Of a DNA stretch of 64,000 nucleotides, positions 20,638 through 31,570 are shown one piece after another. The DNA is from Halichondria panicea (Eukaryota > Porifera > Demospongiae > Suberitida > Halichondriidae). The position numbers and the translations under genes were made by a program. The notes under the pieces were generated by a model. That model was not told where the DNA came from. It saw only the letters and a program-made list of their open reading frames with translations, and searched no databases. The DNA is taken from contig NC_087390.1 in NCBI RefSeq assembly GCF_963675165.1, positions 3,424,001-3,488,000 on the forward strand, read 5' to 3'. Numbering within the stretch: the stretch's first letter is position 1; every line of letters begins with the position of its first letter.

Positions 20638-22242
20638 TTAATTAGTAATGCTTGGATTAAGATATCTATCATAGACCTCCTCCACAACAGTTTGTGCATT
20701 GTATTCCTCGTCTCTAACTCTCTTCGTGTACCAGCGAGCCAGGAGGCAGTACAGGACGAATCCAAACAGGCTCATACAACTTTTCACTCCGAATAAAATC
20801 AAGTTAATGTTTTTACAATCAGAGCAATATATATGAGGAGGATGGTCAGTGAAAGAGGTTCCTATGGCAAATGATGTGATAATAAAGCCCATGAAGTAGC
20901 CAGTGAAAAATCCTTTCATGTTATATGGAGCCTGAGCACAAACTAACTCCAGAACTGCACAAAATAGAAGGTAGTATAGTACCCCTCTTGATGCATAAAA
21001 TGAAACACTTACTACCCACAAGGTAAGGTTTTCATTGTTGAAGAAGTGATGAACTAGCGTCAAAATCAGGAAAATCACACTTAGAACGAAACTGATGATG
21101 GCAACCATACCAATCCTTTTCAGAATACTAGGCAACTTATCTTTTAATAGTGGATAAATGACAAACTCATTCAGTACAGCAGTAATCAATGCACACCATT
21201 CACTCTTGTATGTAAATGCAAAAAAATTATAACTGCTGCAAGAGGTCCAATTGGGGAATATTTCAGTTGTTAAGGGCACTATGTAAGGGACGGGGCCATA
21301 TGAAACACTAAGTGAGAGCACCCACAATGGCAGACTAATAACAAGTAGGCGTAGAACTGTCTTCACATCTTCAACTTGCTCTGTAGTGAAAGGTCCACCA
21401 TATCTCGACTTTCCCAGGTCCATTCTTGAAGGTATGTCTTCCTCCCAGTATGTGAGAGCACTGCGATTGAGGGGAGCCTTGTGCTTGGCTGCAAACTTGA
21501 GAACTTGATATGCAACTTTTAGTGTATGGGATGACTTTGGCTCAATAATTAGCCACTTTTTAGCGAAGAGAAAATCTGTGACAATAACAATACTCATGCA
21601 TGAAACTGGAAACAAGCTCCAAAGCTGAACAGTATTAGCAGGATACTGACCATTATCGTTCATTAAGCACTTAAAGTAGCTGTTCAAAAAAGTTTCAATA
21701 ATCCATCCACTAAAGAAAAAGTTAAAAACTAACCAGGCAACAAAACTTGTGACACTTGAAGATGAAGCATCAGGCATCTGATCCAAACCAAGCTGTAGCG
21801 TTGAAATGGCTGCAGCTACAGCTCCTACTATATACAAAATTTTAATCGAACAAATAAAGATGTTGTTGATGTACTGATTTTTCATAAAATCATACTCAAG
21901 GAATAACGTAGCAACGCTGGTAATAAATGCTGCTAGAAACAACAATACAAATCCAAATTTGGCAACTTTGTAAACACCAAGTTTAGCTTTTGTGTTTGCG
22001 AGCCATCCTAAAAGCACTATTAATGCAACAACAACTGAAATAGGTACTGCAAGGAGCCAATCAGATAAGCGTTTATTGCGCTGTAGTGCTTGAAGAGTAG
22101 TAAAAGATGACAATGATAAGCTACTCAGAAAAACCCAAATTAGTACAAGAAAAGCTCCTTTTGAGTAAAACCACCTAATTTTGTACTTGCACTTACATCT
22201 TCTTCTCTTTGGTGCTGGTTGACCTCCGATAGATGGATCCAT
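20638..22242 (-). CDS. POT/SLC15-like transporter, subfamily II copy 3
   Basis: Intact single-exon gene, 534 residues from the ATG of MDPSIGGQPAPKRRR (22240-22242). An earlier in-frame ATG at 22285-22287 would add 15 residues, but the paralogues start at MDPS, so the shorter form is preferred. Landmarks are as in the other copies: RRRCKCKYK, LGLDQMPDASSSS, NRSALTYWEE, GGPFTTEQVEDVK, AQAPYNM. It carries a small extra segment (KNINLI) before the penultimate helix compared with copy 2, and YTKRVRDEE replaces YKKRVRDEE. It is probably a functional membrane transporter of unknown substrate. Expression may overlap with that of copy 2, because upstream sequence is partly shared. Confidence 0.8.
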   Translation of the reverse strand: MDPSIGGQPAPKRRRCKCKYKIRWFYSKGAFLVLIWVFLSSLSLSSFTTLQALQRNKRLSDWLLAVPISVVVALIVLLGWLANTKAKLGVYKVAKFGFVLLFLAAFITSVATLFLEYDFMKNQYINNIFICSIKILYIVGAVAAAISTLQLGLDQMPDASSSSVTSFVAWLVFNFFFSGWIIETFLNSYFKCLMNDNGQYPANTVQLWSLFPVSCMSIVIVTDFLFAKKWLIIEPKSSHTLKVAYQVLKFAAKHKAPLNRSALTYWEEDIPSRMDLGKSRYGGPFTTEQVEDVKTVLRLLVISLPLWVLSLSVSYGPVPYIVPLTTEIFPNWTSCSSYNFFAFTYKSEWCALITAVLNEFVIYPLLKDKLPSILKRIGMVAIISFVLSVIFLILTLVHHFFNNENLTLWVVSVSFYASRGVLYYLLFCAVLELVCAQAPYNMKGFFTGYFMGFIITSFAIGTSFTDHPPHIYCSDCKNINLILFGVKSCMSLFGFVLYCLLARWYTKRVRDEEYNAQTVVEEVYDRYLNPSITN

Positions 22243-23159
22243 TCTATTAATTCGATAATTATATTGTTTCTTTCGTATTTTCAACAAACTATACTAATGC
22301 AGCAGTGACGTTGTAGAGGTGACTGTGTTGTAAAATAAACAGATATTGTTTCAAAATGCTAGCTAAGCTTATTATTGCACCTGCATATGTACATGGATAT
22401 AGTATATGCAATGTGAAAAGCAAAACTAACGACTTTCAAATTGCCATTTTTGTCTCAGCTAAATTTCGTATATCTCATTCGTTCACCCTCAAATATTCTA
22501 GTAATACGATAACAACATTCGAGATTATGAACGTATACAGTACAAGTGTAGCCTAAAGTTTGCCCCCCCCCCCCCTGTTTTTAATACTGTAATATGCATT
22601 TATACACGTGCAGATTATTTCAATTATGTATCTTTCACTTGTTTACATTTTGTTATCTCTGAGAACATAAAATGCGCCTCCAGCAAGGAGGAATATCTCC
22701 TCCCGGACCCACCACCTCACCCATGGGCTTCACCTACATTTCTATTTTGTGCCCCCCCCCACTATTCTTACGGCCCTTGCTAGTGAGGTGAACCGTTATG
22801 AATTAACGTATATGGTACACATGTAATTTCACTATTTATTTTTAGGAACTCAAGACTCGTACATACGTAGAACTGTCAGCTAGTAATCTGGTAGCTATAT
22901 CCAAGACTGAATATAAGTGGGCTATTGACTATAGATACACCTGTAGTGTGTCTATAAGAGACTATGACGCCAAGTCTACTATAACCTGTGGTGCAGGGGC
23001 GCACCTTGGGTTAATACAATAATACTAGTGCTCAAAATATATACCATGCACTCTTGTGCAGTAGGAAGTTACAATGATGTAGTGATGTGCCATGAAATGT
23101 AAGAATCAGGTGCAAACATTAATTCATAACAACAAGGAAGTTTGTTGAGCAACCAACGG
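22243..23159. other. Upstream region of transporter copy 3
   Basis: No gene. It holds a run of 13 C at 22563-22575 and another C run near 22743, both prone to assembly error. From 22840 on it aligns to the shared cassette sequence of units 1 and 2. Confidence 0.55.
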
Positions 23160-23770
23160 TTGTAGATTTGATCTACGCACGTAACATCTTCAACTTGCTC
23201 CATAGTGGAACAGTCCAACGTATCTCGACTTTCCCAGGTCTATTCTTGAAGGTGCGTTTAATTTCTCGGTATGTGAGCTAGAGCACTACGATTAATCATG
23301 AGTGAAGCCCTGTGCTTGGCTGTAAACTTGAAAACGACTTTGGTGGGTTCGGCTTGACAATCACAACCAGCTTTGACAAAAAGGAGGTCGAGAAAAAGAA
23401 AAAGAGTTGCAATAAAGCTAAACACAGCTGAGTAGATCTCACTATTGACTCAGCAACTATAATATTATACCAAAACAATTAATATATATCCCTTTAAAAC
23501 AAAATCCACGAACCAATCTATAATATAGGACTTACACTGAACACAAACCAAACGATAAAACCAGAATATGAAACATAATTCAGATGATGCATCTGATCCA
23601 GGCCTAACTGCAGATAAAACAAGACATTGCCACCAAACACACACACTACAATACAAAGAATGCGACTTCGATCATTGATGAGCCTGCATGTACTTTTCAA
23701 AGCGATATTCTAGCCTAGGACTAGGATACTGGAAAGCATTGCCACAAAAAATAGGGTTATAATTTTGTAT
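23160..23770 (-). pseudogene. Decayed transporter fragment in unit 3
   Basis: Minus-strand pieces match the intact genes: the loop region (TCTCGACTTTCCCAGGTCTA at 23222), a VIVKPNPPKSF remnant, LQLGLDQMHHLNY near 23580 (with part of PDASSSS lost) and the GPGL-type segment near 23700. Several frameshifts and deletions are visible. It resembles subfamily I. Confidence 0.75.
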
Positions 23771-24091
23771 AAGCAGGTAGTTAGTTAGCTGAGTTCTGAT
23801 AGGAAAAGAGTCCATAGGTGTCCTTAAGGCTGGTAACAGTGATCGCGATTATACGTGGTCGCTGATCTTTGGTAATTTACTCTATAGTAGCTTAGCCTCT
23901 GCCTCTATACAATGGGATTTTTTATTGCTGCAACGCTATGCACATTATAACTATGTTACAGACAAAATTATGATACATTGCATGGAACAGAATAATGTAC
24001 ATGTAGTCAAGTAGAACAATGCAACATGTGTGGTACTGTGGTACTGTGCTCAAACAAAAAACAATCGATGATCAATTAACGAGAACAACGA

Positions 24092-24315
24092 AATAGTATA
24101 CCGTATAGTGGAAAATGTTCGTGGGTGCAAATGTTCGCTATTTGTCTCCAGCTAGAGCCCTCAGAAGAAATGATCGCGGTTGTAGTATTCACGGTTAAAT
24201 GACAGGAAACCACACCCACCAAGAGCTTTGCATGCGAAACACCGTGCGTGGAAGTTTCTCCCAGTTTAAATCTCGAAATTTGCACCTTACGAAAATTTCC
24301 GCTATACTGTACTAA
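24092..24315. mobile_element. MITE family B copy
   Basis: The left end TACCGTATAGTGGAAAATGT and right end AAAATTTCCGCTATACTGTA form an imperfect terminal inverted repeat. Internal words GTTCGTGGGTGCAAATGTTC and GAAATTTGCACC extend the pairing. About 220 bp, non-coding. Confidence 0.7.
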
Positions 24316-25433
24316 TTACTTCTATACGTACATTAGATTTACCACAAGTTAACTACAATAATTATTGTGCAGAGTGCATTTATCGTTAATGTAATCTCTC
24401 GCACAGTTTGTGGTCACATATTTTATAGGAGGACACAGATTCAAGGGTAGGCCTATAATTTATTGGGACAGCTAAAAATGAACTTTCGCAATTGTAGTTA
24501 TAATGACTGACCTGAGCAGTTTGCAGTTATATAATTATTGGCACTTTACTAGTCCTTCCACCATTAGCCTATATCCGCCGATATACTTGTTAAGGCATGC
24601 AGGCGGCTCCAAAAATCATAACTCTGAGGGAGGGGGGTTAAGACAATCAATCCGTATTCAAATGCCGGACAACTAAGTTTAAAGTGTAGCCTGGATTAAT
24701 TGCAAATTTAGGTCAACTGGCTAGTAAAATATTCATTGAATCTTGTGACTAATATCCTTTAATTTAAACACTAGTTACTAAAACACCTTCATGTCTTCTG
24801 CAGAGACCCCTAGCCCTTGCATTGATTGGACAGGATCAGGAGGGAGAGGGAGCACTCTGAGGTCGAGGAGGGAGGCTAGCCTCCTTCAGAGCTTTCTCTA
24901 TATAGATCTATGCCTTCACAGTTCAAGCTTCACAATTTAATACAAGGCAGTGCGGCCTGGAATGGAGGCTAGAGGGAGGCCAATGTCTAGTTTTCGGTAT
25001 AACCTAGTTTTCAGACTCTATCTAGATTCTGGATTCTAGACTTGTTGGGCTGAAATAGATTTGCAAACTTGTACTATTCTTGAAGGCTGAAGAGTGAAGG
25101 CTGAAGAGTAGATGCAGCAGTGGATTTTGAAATCATCAACAGCATTGAAGATCATCTCCAAAAATCAGACCACCCTACAATTACAAAGACCCAGAAGATG
25201 ATATTCCCGAATCCCCTGGTTTTCCGTAAGCCTAGTTGGCAGCTCAGAGCCTGCTTCGCCTCTGTGTTGGTCACTCCTGTCCTCTACCGATTCTATCTCA
25301 TTATGGTCACCATTGGATACGTACTTTTTTCAAGTATAAAACCATGCCAAGTTTTTTCCTGTGAGTTAAGCACACTCGACAATAACTATGCATTATTGAA
25401 GGCAACACCAAAATTATATGTTTCAAGAGTCTA

Positions 25434-25578
25434 TACCGTAAGCGTTCTAATTATAGAACCAGCCTCGGTTAGGACGCCCTCTTTTGTAACGCCCATAATT
25501 ATACTACATGTACAAAATTTTTTTGTATATTGTGTTTCTAGAAAAATAATTGGTTCTATAATTAGAACGATTACGGTA
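25434..25578. mobile_element. Short MITE with TA-type flanks (family C)
   Basis: The ends are nearly perfect inverted repeats of 28 bp: TACCGTAAGCGTTCTAATTA at the left, and TACCGTAATCGTTCTAATTA as reverse complement of the right, both continuing TAGAACCA. TATA flanks both sides, compatible with a TA target duplication as in Tc1/mariner-derived elements. Size about 145 bp. Confidence 0.7.
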
Positions 25579-26105
25579 TAAATTTTTGCAGAATGCAAAT
25601 TTCAAAACAATTAGTGATCAAGGTCCGAGGTCAAATTGGCCATGTGATGTAGATATAAAGTCTATGTGCATTGAGTTCGGCCCCGGAAGTTATGTAGTCA
25701 ATTATGGCTTCATTTATGCTTTATGTGGTTGACAGTCTATACCAGGGACTTCTACATGGAAAATGCTAACTTTTAGCTGGTTGGAGCTTATCAGCTCTGC
25801 AGCATATAGATAGAAGCGCTTTTTAACAAGGAATCCAATGGTATACAGACAGCCCCCTATAGACCTAGTGACAAGCGAGTTCCTGGTCCCACCACACCCA
25901 TGAACTACCTAACTACACATAACTTATTTGCCTGTATGGTTCCTCGTTATTATTATTTTTTGTACATGTAATTCTTCTTAGCCCCCGAGATGGGAGAGCA
26001 AAAAAAAAAAAAAAAGGTGTCATACAGGGGAAAGGGGGATATCATATCCCCCCCCCCCTTTCAATTATGACTGAGTGTCCATAGCTGGGTATAGCCTCGA
26101 TCCCA

Positions 26106-26176
26106 GTGAAGGAGGCTAAGCTGGGTATTGAAATAACAGTTGTGCCTCGGTGCGCATGTGCAAGCGAGGTATACGG

Positions 26177-26257
<81 letters not shown>

Positions 26258-26740
26258 CTGCTACAGCTGCTCATGGATGAATCAAGTGCAAGTAAGAGTT
26301 TCTATAGGCTTCTAGTCATGTTTTCTTGGATTTTAATTCGTGGATTTGCAAAATAATGCTTCGTTCTCTAGTTTTGCTTACTTGGAATGCCATTGCAGCT
26401 TTTTCAGAAGAGCACGTAGCCAAACTTGTTTACCGAGTATTGCTACTCTACTTAGTAGTTAGCTCTGCACTAGAACGCTAGCTATTGGTAGCTGCAAGAG
26501 TGAGAAGAGAGCTGCAAGGCTCTGCTAATGCAGCCATTAATTTTAGACTTGAACTTTTGGCATCGATCGTTTTTAACAACAATCATGGTCGATCATTACC
26601 CACTCCTTGAGTTTGCATGCGCAGCAAAATTAATTGTTCGTCATGTGTATAAAAGCTATTAGTAGCTTTATGTTATGTAGCTTTGGCATCTCCACCGAGG
26701 CATCAGCACCCGCGGTGCTTTCATTTAGCAACATTTTCTG
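26106..26740 (-). repeat. Dispersed repeat R1, copy 1 (interrupted by microsatellite)
   Basis: Reverse-orientation copy of a repeat also found at about 46135-46540, 49040-49560 and 56985-57495. Shared words include CTTCTAGTCATGTTTTCTTG, TTGGAATGCCATTGCAGC, TAGTTAGCTCTGCACTAGAA and TTTGGCATCTCCACCGAGGC. Length is up to ~600 bp, with no terminal inverted repeat obvious and no coding frame. Confidence 0.65.
26179..26254. repeat. (GT)38 microsatellite
   Basis: An uninterrupted GT run of 76 bases inside repeat R1. In the other R1 copies the same position holds only short imperfect CA-rich sequence, so it expanded at this locus. Confidence 0.95.
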
Positions 26741-27068
26741 GTTACTTTTCTCATTTCCCCCCTCTACTTCAAAATCCTGTATGACACCCTGGTATATGAA
26801 ACTTCGAATTTCAGTGAAGTATGACAACTTTATGAAGGTCGAACTCAACACAAATAGACTTTAGTAGACCACAGAAGTCTCTTTAGAAACATTGTCTTGC
26901 CTTTTTGGTCAAATTTTTTTTTGCAATTAGTGTGACAAGCACATTAAAATTGCAGCTTTACTAAAATAGCCGTTAGTGTATATATATATTGCTTGGTACT
27001 GGTATTCACGGAATTATCTCATAGCACATAATTTTAGTTGTGCTAATACTTCCATTAACTTTACACAG

Positions 27069-27266
27069 CTCCCCCACGTCCTGATTACCCTGCGGTTGAC
27101 TTGAGTTGGACCGGAGTGTTTCCTTGTGAGCTGGGATGGAAGGGGAGTGCCCTGGCCGTTCTCATTCTGTCAGCTGTGTTTATCGCCTGTTACTCACTCA
27201 TCACTGCCTGCTTGGTGAGATGGAACCCTCAGAAACAAAGGAATATTCAATTTTACACATGCTCAG
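27069..27266 (+). CDS. Possible upstream transmembrane exon of the NLR gene
   Basis: An open 198-bp segment bounded by a plausible acceptor (TTTACACAG, ends 27068) and donor (CAG|GTAATC at 27267). It encodes a Pro-rich start (PPRPDYPAVDLSWTG), then one strong membrane helix (SALAVLILSAVFIACYSLI) and a basic flank (VRWNPQKQR). Phase 1 at both ends matches the following exons, so it can splice in frame to 27355. It could supply a membrane anchor in a longer transcript, or belong to a separate upstream gene. No further upstream exon was found with confidence. Confidence 0.4.
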
Positions 27267-27354
27267 GTAATCAAATACATATTTATTATTATCTTCAGGT
27301 AATCAAATACATATTTGTTGTCACGACAGTTATAAACATCAGTCTTATTTCTAG

Positions 27355-30300
27355 TTTTTGATACTCAAGAAAAGCCGACCAAGTTCCAAGTGAGAGTTCA
27401 GAGCACTAATCGACTGATGTTGCCCCCCACTCTCAGTCTGTGTGTACTGTTACTGATGTTCCGCTTACTGTTACAGTCAGGAAATGTTGAAGCAAACCCT
27501 GGACCAATGTTTAGTAAGTGGGTATCTCCTTATGTATTATAATTATTATGCAAACTGCTCGTGGACTGTTTTATAGAGTAAATGCATGCATTATAAACCA
27601 CTGTTTGTATGCCATTGTACTATACTGTAGGTTCAAGTTTGATTCTCAGCGATTTGCAGTCTGTTTATGAGAAATTGATACTAGCCGCTGGAAACTGGTT
27701 TGACCTGGGACTTGCCCTGGGATTAGGTCATGGCACCCTCAGCAATATAAAAGATGACTATCATCGGAATAAGGATTGTCTACGTGAAATGATAGCTGCT
27801 CGCTTGAAGACTGGCCCTCTCACCTATTCTGAAATATGTCAGAGTCTCAGAGCACCAACAGTTGAACGAAATGATGTCGCTGAGGCTATAGAGGAGAAAT
27901 GTTCAGGTATGTAGTAATATAGTGCAAGATGCGAGCCTATAACCTCAGTTACCATCAGATTAGTACTTACAGTGTATATAGCTCTCTAATGGTAAGAGGT
28001 CTACTACCTATACACATGTACACAGACTAAGACCGAATGTGTAGAGTAAGGACATCATTTATTTACTATTATTAACTTCTCAGATGACAATATTTGGCCT
28101 GGGCCATCAAAGAGGCCAAAAGTTTGTGTGATTGAAGCATACAAAACATTCCTTATTAGCACTTATAACGTAAGACAGCTTCCTGCTGATGAGCGCTGGC
28201 CTCTTAGCTGTGTGAAACAATTTATAAACCTGAAGATTGTCGATGATCTTGATCGAGCAACTCGATCCATAATTCAAACACATGAGGTGCACGGGAAAAT
28301 TGATTGTGTAGGTAAAGGCACAGTTTGTTTTGAACAAATTGCATGTAAATTTGCTGACTCATTTCCCAAACTAGTTATCATCAAAGGAGCTCCAGGAGTC
28401 GGTAAGACCACCTTGTCATGGGAACTATGCAGACGGTGGAGTCTAGGGGACATTTGGAGAGACTACTCTCTCGTTGTATTACTGCGACTTCGCGATAAGT
28501 GTACTCATGAAGCTAATAACTTGGTTGACCTATTTGAATGTGGAGATGAAGCTACGTCCCAGAAAGTTTGGGAAGAATTACTTATCTCACAAGGTAAAGG
28601 ATTGCTGTTTATTCTTGAGGGTCTTGATGAATTTCCACAAGCCTTTAGAGAAGCTAAAGATTGTATTATCATGAGACTCATACATGGAAAGCTTCTTCCA
28701 GCTAGCACTGTTGTCATAACCAGCAGACCATGGGCTTTGGATTCACTTAAAAAATGTAGCTGTCGAATTGATCGAACAGTTGTGGTCCTTGGTTTTACAG
28801 AGATACAGATACAAGAGTACATTGATCAGGCAATTAAAGATGGAGCACCAGATGGATTGCGAGCATATATTGCTGCCAACCCACACATTAACAGTTCCAT
28901 GTACAATCCTCTATATGCTCATATTGTTGTTCAAGTGTATATTGAATGCCATTACAGAAAACACAATGTTTTTCCAAACACAACAACAGAACTTTATACT
29001 TCATACTCGCGTGTTTTGCTAAAGCGATACCTCACTGACCATCCAGTGCAAGAGGAGTGGAATGGTGAGCTTCATGAGTTACCTCAATCCCTTCAACCTC
29101 ATTTCCTTCACCTCTGCCAAATTGCACACAAAGGAATAGTATTAAACGAACATCAGCTTATTTTCTATAAAGATGACATCCCTGAAGGCAGTACTACGCT
29201 TGGTTTTATGGATAGTGTTCACCCATTGTATCGATCCATCACAACAACTACATCTCCTTCATTCAACTTTATTCATCTAACGCTGCAAGAGTTCTTGGCT
29301 GCACTCCATATACAGAGAACATACCCCCAACAGAAACAGCTACTTTTCATTGAGACACAATCCGAAAAATACAGTATGATCACTTTATTTTTAGCTGGTC
29401 TCACACGATTTTCTGATCCCTGGACAAAATGTGTTTTACCTATGCCACAGGTTAGTCTAATATCATCAGACGAATTACCTGACGAAATGGAGGTTCACCT
29501 CAATAGAAAACACATACTCTGGCTTTATGAAAGTCAGAATGAACAACTAATTTCCTCTTTCGATAATGTTGTACTCCCTATCAAACTAATGCAGTCACAT
29601 TCGGATTCCTTGTATTTCCTTGCTTTAGGCTATTGCATAGCAATAGGAAAATTTATGTTACATTTTGAAATTGATACTACTTCCCACTATAGCGAGGCAT
29701 TCATAGTTGTTAAGAGTGAGCAAAATCAGCGTCATTTACTATCTGGACTCAAGAGATACAATTCTAAATGCACTTCACAAGTCAAAGTTTTCGATATACT
29801 GTGGGATTTATGCCCATTTCCTGATAGTTTGTATGAAATAATCAACTATATTCCAGCTGCAAGCCAAGGAGTCCTACAAGTGTATGATGGCGAACACATG
29901 CCGTTGGCAAGCAAACTATCTAAATTCATAGTGAATGCTGACACAGTTACTATCCCATCAACAATATCGCCGGATTCATTAGAAGTATTGAGATATGCAA
30001 AAACTGTGAAGACATTATATTGTCCTATTAATGACTCAGAGATACCTAGCATTTTATATGATAGAATTACGGAATTCTGTTCTTCTTTGGAATATTTGGA
30101 AGTTACCATAAACATTGGCTGCATGTATTGATGATAGCGATGATGAATCAAATCTTCATGATAATTCAGAATCAGCTGATAGCAATGCACAATATCTACT
30201 GTTCAGATTGAACATAAGAAGATTTAAAGAACTAAATCGTTGTCAATTATTCCCTGCGAAATTTGGTCCAATATTTACAGTTGATTTTACAGAACAGGCA

Positions 30301-31267
30301 AATAAGTTTATTGTTCATTTTTCTGAATTCTTGGAGTATTTCGGATTATTTACTGATTATATTCCAACATGCAGCAGTGCCTTAAGACTCTCGGTCTTTC
30401 ATTCCCTCTCTACGTGTCCTTTGTTGGAAAAGCTAACAATTCATGTGAACTCCAGTCCTCCTCAAGACATCACATCACTTGCATATGGGCTAGATCTATG
30501 TAAACATAAAACGCTCCAAAAACTTGACATTTTCAATATTCAGTTTAATGGTATCAAGGCACTCGGAGAAAGCTCCTCAGTTAGAGAATTATCTTGTAAT
30601 GTGGAGTTTACATCAGATGACACAGTGGAGGAGTTTTGTGACATGCTGCAGCAAAATATTACTTTAGAGGAAATAGAGCTTGAGGTTTGTCGTTGGGATG
30701 ATATTATGCATAACTATTGGCTGCAAACGATTGGAAGAGGCATACTAGATGAGGTGATGCCAGCTGTTTCATCTCGATTTTTGCAACGAAGATACAGTGT
30801 GCAGTCTGACGCTAAAGAAATTTGTGATTGTAACGAAGTTTACGGATATTAATACTCACATAATTGTCAACACTGATACAATTATGGCTATTTGCAATAC
30901 ACTTGAAAATAATAAGTATCTCGAGTACCTGCATTTTCCAAAACTACGTGTGGAACCACACCAACGTTTCTTACCACCTATCGCACGTGCATTAAGTAAG
31001 AATGTGAGTCTCATAAGTTTGGTATTGGTGTTTGCACATATAAACACGGAAAAACCGCTTCTATCGGAAGACACTAAAGCTGTTGTTGATATGTTGAAAG
31101 TAAATAAGACGCTTCATTTTTTCCACCTAATGGTGGATATTTCCGACTGGTCTCCGATTATTGAAGCTCTAAAACTCAATACAACAATTAGAGAATTACA
31201 TGTTCCATTAAATGCAAAGGAAAGTGCTATAAAGTGTATTGACTATGTTCATGTCAGAAATTTATAG
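27355..31267 (+). CDS. NLR-type receptor: 2A-like leader, Death domain, NACHT, LRR-like C terminus (disrupted 3' end)
   Basis: Exons 27355-27513, 27631-27906 and 28084-31267, all joined in phase 1. From the Met at 27417 the leader is a hydrophobic stretch (LSLCVLLLMFRLLL) running directly into GNVEANPGP, a 2A-like motif. Exon 2 encodes a Death domain (WFDLGLALGLGHGTLSNIKD, with CLREMIAARL). Exon 3 encodes a NACHT ATPase with Walker A GAPGVGKTT (about residue 225) and Walker B LLFILEGLDEFP (about 296), then a helical region and leucine-rich segments (LEKLTIHV, LEEIELEV, IRELHVPL). Two frame changes break the 3' part. The NACHT frame ends at a stop at 30129-30131 and continues +1 from about 30115 to 30852, then again +1 from about 30797 to 31267. 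So this is either a recent pseudogene, a receptor truncated after NACHT, or an assembly with two indels. Expected role: intracellular innate sensing with Death-domain signalling, inferred from the family. Confidence 0.75.
27477..27506 (+). other. 2A-like ribosome-skipping motif
   Basis: Codons read S-G-N-V-E-A-N-P-G-P. The usual consensus is D-(V/I)-E-x-N-P-G-P, preceded by Gly and by a leucine-rich helix; here Asn replaces Asp and everything else is retained. Separation would fall between Gly (27501-27503) and Pro (27504-27506), 29 residues after the Met at 27417. Confidence 0.7.
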
Positions 31268-31531
31268 CTGAATTTATAGCGTGTGTTTCAGTATTAGGCT
31301 ATAGGGAATCTACTAAGTGCGAAGGTATAAAGTGCAATGACTATGTTCATGTTAGGAGTAGAATAAAGTATCCCCCTCTAAAAAGGTGCATAGTGTGCCT
31401 GTGTCCTGCATGGCAGTAGATGAATGTCTGCTAAGCTGCTACTGATAATGGAGGCAAACAGACGAAGAGCTCAAGCCGTAGTAATTTAAGTGCCAACTTA
31501 GACTAAACACAAAAAAGTTCCAACAGCAATG

Positions 31532-31570
31532 TAGCCTCGAATCCACGCCGATTAAATTGATTCGAGGCTA
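31532..31570. repeat. Short fold-back (family D') copy
   Basis: TAGCCTCGAATCCACGCC is followed after a short spacer by a partial mirror ending ATTCGAGGCTA. A complete version with two perfect 18-bp arms is at 51092-51140. Confidence 0.65.

Larger units (their letters stand above)
20275..23770. repeat. Tandem segmental duplication, unit 3 (truncated, diverged)
   Basis: Contains the intact gene 20638-22242, an upstream region whose 22840-23040 part still aligns to 13260-13440 and 18530-18660 (for example GACGCCAAGTCTACTATAAC), and a transporter relic at 23160-23770. The hydrophobic relic is missing. Divergence is higher than between units 1 and 2, so this is probably the oldest split. Confidence 0.7.
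23771..27068. other. Repeat-rich intergenic region upstream of the NLR locus
   Basis: Contains a family B MITE (24092-24315), a TA-flanked MITE (25434-25578), a 76-bp GT microsatellite and one copy of a dispersed repeat (26106-26740). A minus-strand frame at 24076-24285 and a 153-residue plus-strand frame at 25120-25581 run into MITE sequence and are not credible. A putative degenerate exon at 24803-24870 is discussed under findings. Confidence 0.55.

Noticed and set aside
25120-25581. 153-residue plus-strand open frame
   Set aside because: Its last third is entirely the TA-flanked MITE (25434-25578), it has no domain and no splice context, and it is most likely chance.
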